The notes under the pieces were generated by a model that saw only the letters and a program-made list of their open reading frames with translations, made no database searches and had not been told where the DNA came from. Of a DNA stretch of 64,000 nt, positions 44,478 through 53,151 are shown piece after piece. Both the position numbers and the translations under genes were made by a program. Every line of letters starts with the position of its first letter. The stretch's first letter is position 1. The stretch covers positions 310,001 through 374,000 of the forward strand of contig NZ_JADOUF010000001.1 of NCBI RefSeq assembly GCF_015751905.1, read 5' to 3'. The stretch comes from Longispora fulva. GTDB taxonomy: Bacteria; Actinomycetota; Actinomycetes; Mycobacteriales; Micromonosporaceae.

Positions 44478-45701
44478 ATGAGAAGTCTCCTGACCAGAGC
44501 GCTGGCGGTGACGGCCACTGCCCTGGCCGTCGGCGCGGGCCTCGCGGCCCCGGCCGTGCACGCCGCCGACGCCTCCTACAAGGTGTTGGTCTTCTCCAAG
44601 ACCGCGGCGTTCCGGCACGACTCCATCCCCGCCGGCATCCAGGCCGTCCGCACGCTGGGCGCCGCCAACAACTTCACGGTCACCGCGACCGAGGACGCGG
44701 CGGCGTTCACCACGACCAACCTGGCCCAGTACCAGGCGGTGGTGTTCATGAGCACCACCGGCGACGTCCTCAACGCCACCCAGCAGGCCGCCTTCGAGTC
44801 CTACATCCGGGCCGGCGGCGGCTACGTCGGCGTGCACTCGGCGTCTGACACCGAGTACGCCTGGCCCTGGTACGGCAAACTCGTCGGCGCCTACTTCAAA
44901 CAGCACCCGGCCCAGCAGAACGCGCTCCTCAAGGTCGAGGACCCCAACCACCCGTCCACCCAGGGCCTGCCAGCGCAGTTCACCCGCTTCGACGAGTGGT
45001 ACGACTTCCAGACCAACCCGCGCGGGGCCGTGCACGTCCTGACCTCGGTGGACAACAGCTCCTACTCGGGCTCCACGATGGGCAACGACCACCCGATCAC
45101 CTGGTGCCAGAAGTACGACGGGGGTCGGTCCTGGTACACCGGGCTGGGCCACACCATCGAAAGCTACAGCGAACCGAACTTCCTGCACCTCCTGCTCGGC
45201 GGGATCATGACCGCGGCCGGGGCCGTCACGGCCGACTGCTCCGTCGCGGCCACCGGTCGGATCCCCCAGGCCCAGCTGCGGGTCCGGTCGTGCGACAGCC
45301 AGGAGCTGTCCGGCGAGAACGCGCCCTGCACCAACGTCCTCGACGGCAACGCCGGCACGTTCTGGCACACCCAGTGGTCGGGGGCCAACCCGACGCCGCC
45401 GCACGAGATCCAGCTCGACCTGGGCGCCAGCTACTCCGTGACGAACCTGTACTACCTGCCCCGACAGTCCGGCACCAACGGCCGCATCGCCCGCTACGAG
45501 GTGTACGTCTCTACCGACGGCACCACCTGGGGAACCGCCGTGGCGACGGGGACCTTCCCCAACGTGTCGACCGAGCGGACGGTGACGTTCACCGGCAAAT
45601 CCGGCCGATACGTGCGGCTGCGGGCACTCAGCGAGGTCAACGGCAACCCGTGGACCTCCGTCGCCGAACTCAACGTCGGCGGCACCACCACCCTGCACTG
45701 A
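44478..45701 (+). CDS. Secreted ThuA-like protein with C-terminal discoidin (F5/8C) domain
   Basis: 407 residues. Signal peptide (about 1-29, VHAAD), ThuA glutamine-amidotransferase-like fold (about 33-250: YKVLVFSKTAAFRHDSI, GGGYVGVHSASDTE, WYTGLGHTIESY) and an F5/8C domain (about 268-407). ThuA proteins act in disaccharide or keto-sugar use, but the reaction is not well defined. The discoidin module is nearly the same as that on the metallopeptidase encoded at 53753. GAAAGG supports the ATG at 44478. Probably works with the preceding dehydrogenase. Confidence 0.85.
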   Translation: MRSLLTRALAVTATALAVGAGLAAPAVHAADASYKVLVFSKTAAFRHDSIPAGIQAVRTLGAANNFTVTATEDAAAFTTTNLAQYQAVVFMSTTGDVLNATQQAAFESYIRAGGGYVGVHSASDTEYAWPWYGKLVGAYFKQHPAQQNALLKVEDPNHPSTQGLPAQFTRFDEWYDFQTNPRGAVHVLTSVDNSSYSGSTMGNDHPITWCQKYDGGRSWYTGLGHTIESYSEPNFLHLLLGGIMTAAGAVTADCSVAATGRIPQAQLRVRSCDSQELSGENAPCTNVLDGNAGTFWHTQWSGANPTPPHEIQLDLGASYSVTNLYYLPRQSGTNGRIARYEVYVSTDGTTWGTAVATGTFPNVSTERTVTFTGKSGRYVRLRALSEVNGNPWTSVAELNVGGTTTLH

Positions 45702-45706
45702 CCCTC

Positions 45707-45738
45707 GCCGGGTGGGCGGAGTCTGTCGCCCACCCGGC
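45707..45738 (+). terminator. Terminator after the ThuA gene
   Basis: Perfect 12-bp stem (45707-45718 with 45727-45738), 8-nt loop, starting 5 nt after the stop codon. Confidence 0.75.
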
Positions 45739-45760
45739 CCCGACACACGCGGGAGGCGCC

Positions 45761-46879
45761 GTGCGCATCAGTGGCCGGCCAAGCATTTCCCGACCTGACG
45801 GTCACCCCGGACACCGTCCCGTGACCGTGAACAGGGCACCGGCGGCACTCAGCGAGCAGTTCGACGCCGAGATCGCCGCGTTCCTGCACCGACGGTACGT
45901 CGAGTGGCCGGCCCAGGTGTCCCGGGACCCCCTCGACCAGCTCTCCAGCTTCATCCTGCACGGCGGAAAGCGGCTGCGCCCCACCTTCTGCCACTGGGGC
46001 TGGCGGGCGGCCGGCGGCACCGACTCCGCAGGGATCGTCGCGGCAGCCTCCGCGTTGGAGTTCTTCCACGCCTTCGCCCTGGTCCACGACGACGTGATGG
46101 ACGACAGCGACCTGCGCCGTGGCCGACCGACGGTACACCAGGTATTCGCGACCCAGCACGCGAAACAGCACTGGCGGGGCGACTCCGCAGCCTACGGACG
46201 CGCGATCGCGGTGCTCGTCGGCGACCTGTGCGCCGGGTGGGCCGACCAGATGTTCCGCGAGTCCGGACTTGCGCAGGCCGACCTCGACCGCGCCGCCGGA
46301 GTCTTCGCGACCATGCGCGCCGAGGTCGTCGCCGGCCAGTACCTCGACCTGCTGACCGCCGCCCGGGGCGGGACCGTGGCCGAGGCGATGACGGTCGCCC
46401 GGCTGAAGTCGGCCCGGTACACGGTCACCCGGCCCATGCAGATCGGCGCGGCGCTGGCCGGTGCGGACCCGGTCGTCATGGACCGGTTCGCCACCTTCGG
46501 CGACCCGCTCGGCGAGGCGTTCCAACTCCGCGACGACATGCTCGGCCTGTTCGGGGACCCGAGCGTGACGGGCAAGTCGTGCCTGGACGACCTCAGGGCC
46601 GCCAAAGCGACCCTGCTCGTCCTGCTGGCCAGGGACCGCGCCGACCCCACGCAACGCGCACAGCTCGACGACCTGGTCGGACAACCACTCCTGGACGAAC
46701 GGGGAGCCGACGCGGTCCGCGACATCGTCGTACGGACCGGCGCCCTCGCCGAGACCGAGAACCGCATCCTCAAGCTCTCGGCGGCGGCGAGCACGGCGGT
46801 GCGCGCCGCACCGGTCGACACCGACGCCGCCCTGCAGATCGTGGCGCTCGCGGCCCGGCTGGCCGACCGACGCGCGTGA
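45761..46879 (+). CDS. Polyprenyl (geranylgeranyl/farnesyl-type) diphosphate synthase
   Basis: 372 residues, all-helical trans-isoprenyl diphosphate synthase. First Asp-rich motif in HDDVMDDSD, substrate-binding GGKRLRP near residue 70, second Asp-rich motif in FQLRDDMLGLFGD and the C-terminal lysine-containing GKSCLDDLRAAKAT. Phe lies five residues before the first motif, a position that limits product length in related enzymes, so a short (C15-C20) product is likely. The GTG at 45761 has GGGAGG upstream; a GTG at 45821 is the alternative. No carotenoid or terpene-cyclase gene is nearby. Confidence 0.88.
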   Translation: MRISGRPSISRPDGHPGHRPVTVNRAPAALSEQFDAEIAAFLHRRYVEWPAQVSRDPLDQLSSFILHGGKRLRPTFCHWGWRAAGGTDSAGIVAAASALEFFHAFALVHDDVMDDSDLRRGRPTVHQVFATQHAKQHWRGDSAAYGRAIAVLVGDLCAGWADQMFRESGLAQADLDRAAGVFATMRAEVVAGQYLDLLTAARGGTVAEAMTVARLKSARYTVTRPMQIGAALAGADPVVMDRFATFGDPLGEAFQLRDDMLGLFGDPSVTGKSCLDDLRAAKATLLVLLARDRADPTQRAQLDDLVGQPLLDERGADAVRDIVVRTGALAETENRILKLSAAASTAVRAAPVDTDAALQIVALAARLADRRA

Positions 46880-46909
46880 CCGGTTCGACCCTCGTACAAG
46901 ACCCGGTAC

Positions 46910-49141
46910 TCATCGCGCAGGGTGCCGGTCCTGACGATCGGCGGGGAGGAAGCCAACTCGGGCGCGGCCGCTCCGAGGACCCCAGGTGCGGCTCCTGAGC
47001 GGTGCGGGTTCGTCTATGACGCCCTCGTCGAGGAGCGCCAGGAACGCGTCCACGACCACGGGGTCAAACTGCGTGCCCCGGCCACGGGCGAGCTCGTCGC
47101 GGGCGTGGATGTCGGCGAGCACCGGCGAGTACGGTCGGCTGGCGCGCATGGTGGCCCAGGCGTCACAGACGGCGATGACGCGTGCTTCGACGGGGATGTT
47201 CGCGCCCGCCAGCCCGCGGGGGTAGCCGGTACCGTCGTACCGTTCGTGGTGGGCGGCGATCAACGGTGCCAGGTCCTGCCGGTCGGCCAGGTGGGTGACC
47301 AGACGTGCGCCCTCCTCAGGGTGGCGGCGTATCTGCTCCCATTCCTGCGCGTTCAGCGGGGTCGGTTTCGCCAGGAGCGTCCAGTCGACGCCGATCTTGC
47401 CGACGTCGTGCAGTCGGGCGGCGGCGGCGGTGCGGTGTTGGACCGCCTGGTCGAGCCCGACGCGGGCCGCGGTTCTGAGCGACCAGCGCGACACCGCCGC
47501 GGAGTGTTCGTGGTCGCCGACCCTGGCGTCGATCTGGTCCGCCAGCCAGATGAGTTCCGCCGGAATCTCGCTGAGCGGATCGAGATCTGGTCGGGACGGC
47601 TGGCCGGGACCGACGACGCGGTCGCGCCCCTGGGCCTTGGCGCGATAGACAGCCTGGTCCGCGGCGTTGACGAGCTTGTCGACATCGATCGGCGTGCCTT
47701 GCCGAGAAGTCCGGCCGGTGCTCACCCCCAGTGAGGCGGTCAGCACCACGCCGTCCGTCACGTCGGGGATGGTGACCGGTGTCCGGCTCAGCGCCGACCG
47801 GATGTGTTCGGCCAACGCGACCGCCGCCTCCTCACCCGTGCCGGGCAGGACACACAGGAACTCCTCGCCGCCGTAGCGGGAGACCAGGTCGCTGGCGCGC
47901 AGCGTTCGGCGCAGGCGGTGGGCCGCCTCGACGAGAACGACGTCACCGGCCGCATGCCCGTACGTGTCGTTCACGTTCTTGAAATGGTCGAGATCGATGA
48001 GGATCAGGCTCAGCGGCGTCTGGCGACGGGCGGACAGTCCAGCTTCGGCGTGCAGCATCTCCGCGCAGAATCGGCGGTTGTAAAGCCCGGTGAGCGAGTC
48101 GGTGTCGGCTGCCGTCTGCAACTGGCGGGTCAGCCGGGCGCGGTCACGCACGGCGAGGATCTGCCGCAACAGCAGCCCCACCATGAGCAGGACGCTTACC
48201 GCCAGGGTCACGGCACGCAGTTCGTCGACCAGAACCAGATCGAACACCGCGAGGCCGACGACGGTGAGGAACGCGACCAGTGCCGGGAGGATAGTCATGT
48301 CCCGGTCGGGCGTCAGTCGCTGGTCGCCCTCCGACCGGCGCACCGCCACGAGCGCGGCGATGCACAGGAGCACTGCCTCAGCCTGCCAACCGAGGTTCAG
48401 CCAGCCCGAACCCGCGTAGGGCTGGATCACGTGGAGGAACTTGGACAGGTACAGGTAGCCGGCTTCACTCGCCGCGGACAGTCCGAACGCGACACCGACG
48501 AGGATCATGGACACAGGCACCCTCCGGCGGCCGGCGACCACCGCCGCGATGAGGCTGCTGAAGATACTCATGGAGATCACGGGAAAGAAGAAGGCCACCA
48601 GCGCCTGCAGCCCCGCGCTGAGGGAACTCGGCAGGAGCGGCCCGACCACCAGTTCCCAACCGACGGCGAACACCGCAGCGAACACCAGGAGGAAATCGAA
48701 CAGCCCCCTGGCGCCGCCCAGCACACCGAAACCCAGCCCCACCAGGACCGCCGGCACCGCCGTGGCATACGACAGGAGGTAGCCCAGATCCGCGAACGAG
48801 GGAACGGGGGCGTCCTTCGGTGCGAGATAGGCGTAGAGGCCCCAGGTGAGTTCCGCGGCGAACCACAGCGCGTTCGACACGAACATCAGTCGCCAGGCCA
48901 GACGGACCCGGCCCTCGGTACGGGCCGCCGCGAACCAGCTCAATACCACGGCGATCACGATGGGGACGAGATACAGGCCGAAGGCGACGAACTTTCCCAA
49001 CGCGGGCGATCGTTGCCCCGCGGCGATCGCCCCCGCGTACAGCACTATCCAGGCCAGTCCCGCCATGACAGCCCACACCAGGACGCGGTCAAGGCGCGTG
49101 TTCCACAGCCCGATCGAGGACCCCGCGGCTGGTCGCCCCAC
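46910..49141 (-). CDS. Membrane GGDEF diguanylate cyclase with HD-GYP domain
   Basis: 743 residues. About nine to ten hydrophobic segments (residues about 20-330), a GGDEF domain (about 350-510) with LTGLYNRRF, DLDHFKNVNDTYGHAAGD and the active-site form YGGEEF, then an HD-GYP phosphodiesterase-like domain (about 530-700) with LHDVGKIG and HHERYDGTGYP. Both catalytic motifs appear intact, so it could both make and break cyclic di-GMP. Combined membrane sensor, GGDEF and HD-GYP is less common than GGDEF-EAL. Confidence 0.9.
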   Translation of the reverse strand: MGRPAAGSSIGLWNTRLDRVLVWAVMAGLAWIVLYAGAIAAGQRSPALGKFVAFGLYLVPIVIAVVLSWFAAARTEGRVRLAWRLMFVSNALWFAAELTWGLYAYLAPKDAPVPSFADLGYLLSYATAVPAVLVGLGFGVLGGARGLFDFLLVFAAVFAVGWELVVGPLLPSSLSAGLQALVAFFFPVISMSIFSSLIAAVVAGRRRVPVSMILVGVAFGLSAASEAGYLYLSKFLHVIQPYAGSGWLNLGWQAEAVLLCIAALVAVRRSEGDQRLTPDRDMTILPALVAFLTVVGLAVFDLVLVDELRAVTLAVSVLLMVGLLLRQILAVRDRARLTRQLQTAADTDSLTGLYNRRFCAEMLHAEAGLSARRQTPLSLILIDLDHFKNVNDTYGHAAGDVVLVEAAHRLRRTLRASDLVSRYGGEEFLCVLPGTGEEAAVALAEHIRSALSRTPVTIPDVTDGVVLTASLGVSTGRTSRQGTPIDVDKLVNAADQAVYRAKAQGRDRVVGPGQPSRPDLDPLSEIPAELIWLADQIDARVGDHEHSAAVSRWSLRTAARVGLDQAVQHRTAAAARLHDVGKIGVDWTLLAKPTPLNAQEWEQIRRHPEEGARLVTHLADRQDLAPLIAAHHERYDGTGYPRGLAGANIPVEARVIAVCDAWATMRASRPYSPVLADIHARDELARGRGTQFDPVVVDAFLALLDEGVIDEPAPLRSRTWGPRSGRARVGFLPADRQDRHPAR

Positions 49142-49169
49142 GGCGTCACGACCCTCCGGAGATTCCGAT

Positions 49170-49199
49170 GTGACTACCTTGTGTGATCACTATGTCACA
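49170..49199. promoter_or_regulatory. Nested inverted repeat upstream of the GGDEF/HD-GYP gene
   Basis: TGTGA (49182-49186) and TCACA (49195-49199) flank 8 nt, and TGTGAC (49170-49175) pairs with GTCACA (49194-49199). It resembles a Crp-type site but the spacer is 8 rather than 6 nt. Located 29-58 nt upstream of the ATG on the minus strand, probably overlapping the promoter. Confidence 0.35.
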
Positions 49200-49276
49200 A
49201 TGATCTAGTTCCCGTTGTCGAAGATCGCCGCGCCGGGCGTGACCCCGGTACATCCTGCAGGTGTGCCCGAATCCGG

Positions 49277-50560
49277 TCAGGGCGCGCCCCAGCGCGGACG
49301 GCGGTGGAATCTGGACAGGATCTCGTCGTGGATCCGGCTGGCGCATCCCGGTGCCCTCGGGACCTGGTAGGCGCCGTCGCGCACCAAGGCCGGTTCCACG
49401 AGGTGTCCATGCGGGTTGGCCGTGTATTCGAGCATCCGGCCGTCGAGGGTGCCGGAGACGGCGATGTTGTCGAACATCGCCAGATGCAGGGCCAGTTCGG
49501 GGAATCCGACGCCGCCGGGGCGCGGGCGGACGGGTACCCGGTAGTGCGCGGCCAGGAGCAGGACCGCGATCATCTCGTTGATCCCGGCGACCCTGGTCGC
49601 GTCCATCCGCAGGACGTCGACCGCGTTGGCCTGGAGCAGTTGTTTGAACACGATCCGGTTGTGCACGGATTCACCGGTGGCGATCCTGATCGGCGTGACG
49701 TTGCGCCGGATCGCGGCGTGTCCGAGGACGTCGTCCGGCGACGTGGGTTCCTCGATCCAGCAGGGGTCGAATTCCTTGAGTTCGCGGATCCACTCCGATC
49801 CGCCTGACACATCCCATCGTTGGCCGGCGTTGAGCGCTATCGGGATGAGCGGCCCGACCGTGTCGCGGAGGAGCCGCAACCGGCGCCGGTCGTTGGCCAG
49901 GTCCTCCCCGACCTCGACCGTGATCTGTTCGAAGCCCGCGGCCACGGCTTCCTCCGCCAGCCGGACCAGGGTCTCGTCGGGATGGCCGAGCCACCCCGGT
50001 TCGGCCGTGCACGCCGGATAGCCCTGTGCCCGCAGTTCCTCGGCGCGTGCGGCCCGGCCGGGGAGTGCCTCCTCCAGGAGGTCGGCCGCGTCGATCGGGG
50101 TGATCGCCTCGGTGAGGTAGCGGAAGTCGACCAGGTCCACGATCTGGTCCACGGACATTGCGGATAGCAACTCCCACAGGGGTTGCCCGGCCCGTCTGGC
50201 CGCAAGGTCCCAGACCGCGTTGATCACGACGCCCATCGCGATGTGCAGGACGCCCTGCTCGGGGCCGAGCCAGCGCAGCTGGGAGTCGTGGAGCAGGCTG
50301 CGGGAGAACCCGCCGAGATCGCCGGCGACCTGGTCGACATCGCGGTCGAGGACGAACGGAGCGAGGGCGTCGATGGCCACGACGAGGACGTCGGTGCGGC
50401 TGCCGTCGGTGGAGACGAAGGCGGTGCCGTGCTCGCCGGTGTCGGTTTCGAGGGTGAGGTATGCCGCCGAGTAGCCGGCGTCCGGCGCGCCCGTGCCGGA
50501 CGGCCGCTGTGACCTGGGAATCCGCAGGTCGACGGTGTCGAATCTCGCTACTCTGCTCAT
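49277..50560 (-). CDS. L-fuconate dehydratase paralogue lacking catalytic residues (enolase-superfamily pseudoenzyme)
   Basis: 427 residues, collinear with the dehydratase encoded at 12840 and sharing long motifs ([37 protein letters not shown]). The catalytic set is altered: KLK becomes T214-V-E216, the metal ligand Asp242 becomes Asn244 (LNAGQRW), and catalytic His352 becomes Arg347 (RPRPGG). Glu270/271, Glu297 and Asp320 remain. Dehydration by the known mechanism is therefore not expected. The frame is intact, arguing for selection on another role such as ligand binding or partner protein. Divergent from a LacI regulator, with palindromic sites between. Confidence 0.85.
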   Translation of the reverse strand: MSRVARFDTVDLRIPRSQRPSGTGAPDAGYSAAYLTLETDTGEHGTAFVSTDGSRTDVLVVAIDALAPFVLDRDVDQVAGDLGGFSRSLLHDSQLRWLGPEQGVLHIAMGVVINAVWDLAARRAGQPLWELLSAMSVDQIVDLVDFRYLTEAITPIDAADLLEEALPGRAARAEELRAQGYPACTAEPGWLGHPDETLVRLAEEAVAAGFEQITVEVGEDLANDRRRLRLLRDTVGPLIPIALNAGQRWDVSGGSEWIRELKEFDPCWIEEPTSPDDVLGHAAIRRNVTPIRIATGESVHNRIVFKQLLQANAVDVLRMDATRVAGINEMIAVLLLAAHYRVPVRPRPGGVGFPELALHLAMFDNIAVSGTLDGRMLEYTANPHGHLVEPALVRDGAYQVPRAPGCASRIHDEILSRFHRRPRWGAP

Positions 50561-50687
50561 TTCATGCCTCTCGGGCTGATGGAGCTGCCAGCGAGAGCCG
50601 TCGGTGCTCTGGGGCCGGCTGGGTTCCGTGCGGGTCGCGCCTCCGGGGGATGGCCCGCGCGAGGTGAATCTGTTCCGTTTGCTGCAA

Positions 50688-50697
50688 ATAACGTTAT
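50688..50697. promoter_or_regulatory. LacI-type operator 1
   Basis: ATAACGTTAT, a perfect palindrome within AAATAACGTTATCTC, about 130 nt upstream of the enolase-superfamily gene. The central CG is typical of LacI-family sites. Confidence 0.6.
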
Positions 50698-50855
50698 CTC
50701 ACTGCCGGCGACCTCGAGATGGTGCGTGACGAAGGGTAGGGAGGAGAACGTAAACCTTTTTCGCGTGACCTGTCAAGATTCTAGGGAAATGTAACGGATG
50801 CGGTTCGGAGCAGCTTCGACTTCCAGCCGTTTCGGTGCCGTCCGACGCTGGTAGA

Positions 50856-50870
50856 GGTAACGTTATCCTC
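50856..50870. promoter_or_regulatory. LacI-type operator 2
   Basis: GGTAACGTTATCCTC contains the perfect core TAACGTTA (50858-50865) with partly symmetric GAGG/CCTC flanks. It is 170 nt from operator 1, so DNA looping by a tetramer or two dimers is possible. Confidence 0.6.
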
Positions 50871-51077
50871 AGATTCTTTCGCCAGGAACGTCAACACCGC
50901 AGTCCGGGAGAGCGCTTCCTGTGGGTCGACCGGAGTCCGATTCACCACAAAAATGGTGTCGGCGATTTCTGTGAGAGGTCGACTAAGATCCAGAACGACC
51001 GGGGAGGGCGGTCACGGTTTCGGCCCGGTCCCGGCACGCGGCGTTCCGCCAGAAGTTGAGCGTTCCCGAGGAGCAGG

Positions 51078-52103
51078 ATGACCCAGCGATCGGCCGACGG
51101 GCCCCGGCGTCGCAGACGCCCGACGATGCTGGACGTCGCCCGCGAGGCCGGCGTGGCGCTGCGTACCGTGTCCCGGGTCGTCAACGACGACCCGACCGTC
51201 GGTGCCGAACTGGCCCTCCGCATCCGTGCGGCGATCGCCAAGCTCGACTACGCCCCCGACGAACGCGCCCAGCAGCTGCGCCGGGGGACCAGCGGCGTCA
51301 TCGGGGTGGCCGTGCGCAGCCTCGACGGCCCCAACCCGGTGCTCAGCGCCGTGAACCGGGCCGCCCGCGAGCATCGGATGACCATCCTGGCGATGTCCAC
51401 CGACGATGAGGAGAACAGCGAACGCGACGCGGTCATGTCGATGTGCCGCCGCAGGGTCGACGGCATCATCATGGAGCCGATCATGGGCAGCCACCAGTAT
51501 CTGGCGTCGGAGATCGAGTCCGGGATGCCGGTGATCGCCATCGACCGGCCCGTCCAGGGGGTGGAGACCGACGCCGTCCTGTCCGACAACGCCGCCGGCA
51601 TCGGCATGGCGTTTCGGCATCTCGTCCAGCACGGCCACCAGCGCATCGCCTACATCGGCCACGAGGAGCGCGTCTTCACCGGCCGTGAACGCGCCGCGGC
51701 CTTCCGCGCCTGCACCGCCGCCAACGGCGGTCCGGTCGAGGGCATGGTGCACCCGGGTGCCATCGAAGCGGCGCGGATCGCCGCCGCGCTGGCCACCGCG
51801 TTCGACGGGGACCGGCCCGCCACCGCCCTGATCACCGGGAACGAGGGGGCCACCGTCGAGGTGCTCCGCCAACTCGGCCCGGCCGCGGGCACCGTGGCCA
51901 TCGTCGGGTTCGACGACTTCCCGCTCGCCGACATTCTCCGGCCCGGGCTGACCGTGATCGCCCAGGACACCGCGACGATCGGCCGCACCGCCTTCGACCT
52001 GCTGCTGGCCCGCACGGCGGACCTCGCCCGCCAGGTCCGGACGGTCACGGTGCCGGTGGAGCTCGTCGTCCGGGGTTCCGGGGAACTCCCGCCGCCAGCC
52101 TGA
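51078..52103 (+). CDS. LacI family transcriptional regulator
   Basis: 341 residues. HTH and hinge at about 15-70 (TMLDVAREAGVALRTVSRVVNDDPTVG, then LDYAPDERAQQLRRG) and a periplasmic-binding-protein-like effector domain (about 75-335; RRVDGIIMEPI, HQRIAYIGHEE, TVAIVGFDDFPLADILRPGLTVI). GAGGAG precedes the ATG. Two TAACGTTA palindromes in the upstream region are the probable binding sites, and a third similar site lies at 55915. Confidence 0.92.
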   Translation: MTQRSADGPRRRRRPTMLDVAREAGVALRTVSRVVNDDPTVGAELALRIRAAIAKLDYAPDERAQQLRRGTSGVIGVAVRSLDGPNPVLSAVNRAAREHRMTILAMSTDDEENSERDAVMSMCRRRVDGIIMEPIMGSHQYLASEIESGMPVIAIDRPVQGVETDAVLSDNAAGIGMAFRHLVQHGHQRIAYIGHEERVFTGRERAAAFRACTAANGGPVEGMVHPGAIEAARIAAALATAFDGDRPATALITGNEGATVEVLRQLGPAAGTVAIVGFDDFPLADILRPGLTVIAQDTATIGRTAFDLLLARTADLARQVRTVTVPVELVVRGSGELPPPA

Positions 52104-52149
52104 AGATCAACAACATTTTTCGGGTACGCGGACACCTGCCCGTCGTTGA

Positions 52150-53088
52150 TCAGCATGCCCAGGATTCGCCGCAGTCGGTCGCTACGGGGGAGGTGTCGCC
52201 GGCGGCCCCAGGGGTGCGGTGCTGATCCCGGTTGGCGGCTGTCGGGTCCAGGCAGTCGGCGGCGTGGGCGTGGGTGAGTTGGGCGACGCGGACGTAGAGG
52301 CAGTCCAGGAGGAGGAGCTGGGCGTGGCTGGCCGCTTGTTCCCCGTGCCGGAACGTGGTGCCGTACACGAAGGTCGTGAGCGTGTGCTGGGCCGCCGTGG
52401 CCAGCGCCGAGTGCGGTTCGTTCGTGATGGCCACGGTGGTCGCGCCGTTGCGGCGGGCCAGCCGGAGCGCGGATACGATCTCCGGGGTGTCTCCGGAGTG
52501 GCAGATGCCGATGGCGGTGTCGCCGTGGCCGAGGAGCGCCGCGCTGATCGCGGCGCGGCGGCCGTCGGGGTGGACCCAGGCCGGCCGGCCGATCCCGTGC
52601 AAGCGCAGCTGCATCTCGGTGGCGGCGAGCGCGCTGGTGCCGATCGCGTACAGGTCGATGCGTCGGGCGGTGGCGAGGGACCGGGCGGCGGACTCGGCGG
52701 TCGGGTGGTCGAGCTTGTCGGTCGTGCGTTGGACGGAGGCGAGGCCGGCCTGGGTGACCATGGCGACGGCGTGGGCGAGGTCGTCGTCGGGGGTGATGTC
52801 GAATCCGACGTCGATGTGCCAGCGTCGCGCGGTCTCGTGGCCGATCTCGCGGGCCAGGCGCAACCGCAGGTCGTGGAAGCCCGCGAGGCCGATGGCCTGG
52901 CAGAACCGGGTGACGGCCGCCGGGGAGGTGCTGCTGCGCAGGCCCAGGGACGCGACGGTCAGGGTGACGGCGGTGTCCGGATCGGCGAGGATGGTCCGGC
53001 CGATCGCGCGCAGGCCGTCGGGTAGGCGCGGTAGGGCGTTCTCGATGATGGTCAACAGGCTGGTGCCGCCGGTCGGTGAACTGTCCAT
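52150..53088 (-). CDS. MurR/RpiR family transcriptional regulator, second
   Basis: 312 residues: RpiR helix-turn-helix (about 12-85; VASLGLRSSTSPAAVTRFCQAIGLAGF) and SIS domain (about 130-270; DLYAIGTSALAATEMQLRL, GICHSGDTPEIVSALRLAR). A His/Ala-rich tail of about 40 residues follows. GGAGG lies 4 nt before the ATG at 53088; a GTG one codon earlier is too close to it. Probably the last gene of a minus-strand group with the membrane-anchored protein and the metallopeptidase, or transcribed alone. Confidence 0.85.
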   Translation of the reverse strand: MDSSPTGGTSLLTIIENALPRLPDGLRAIGRTILADPDTAVTLTVASLGLRSSTSPAAVTRFCQAIGLAGFHDLRLRLAREIGHETARRWHIDVGFDITPDDDLAHAVAMVTQAGLASVQRTTDKLDHPTAESAARSLATARRIDLYAIGTSALAATEMQLRLHGIGRPAWVHPDGRRAAISAALLGHGDTAIGICHSGDTPEIVSALRLARRNGATTVAITNEPHSALATAAQHTLTTFVYGTTFRHGEQAASHAQLLLLDCLYVRVAQLTHAHAADCLDPTAANRDQHRTPGAAGDTSPVATDCGESWAC

Positions 53089-53151
53089 CACGCCTCCAGA
53101 GTGGTTGGTTCCTGCGGGACCGTCGGGAGCGGCGAGGTGCCGGATCCCGGG

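Larger units (their letters stand above)
50561..51077. other. 517-nt divergent regulatory region
   Basis: No credible gene. It holds two palindromic LacI-type sites (listed separately) and must contain the promoters for the enolase-superfamily gene and lacI. It is more AT-rich than its surroundings around 50670-50800. Confidence 0.55.

Noticed and set aside
49182-49199. Canonical Crp site
   Set aside because: The half-sites TGTGA and TCACA are separated by 8 nt, not the standard 6, so a true Crp site is not claimed.
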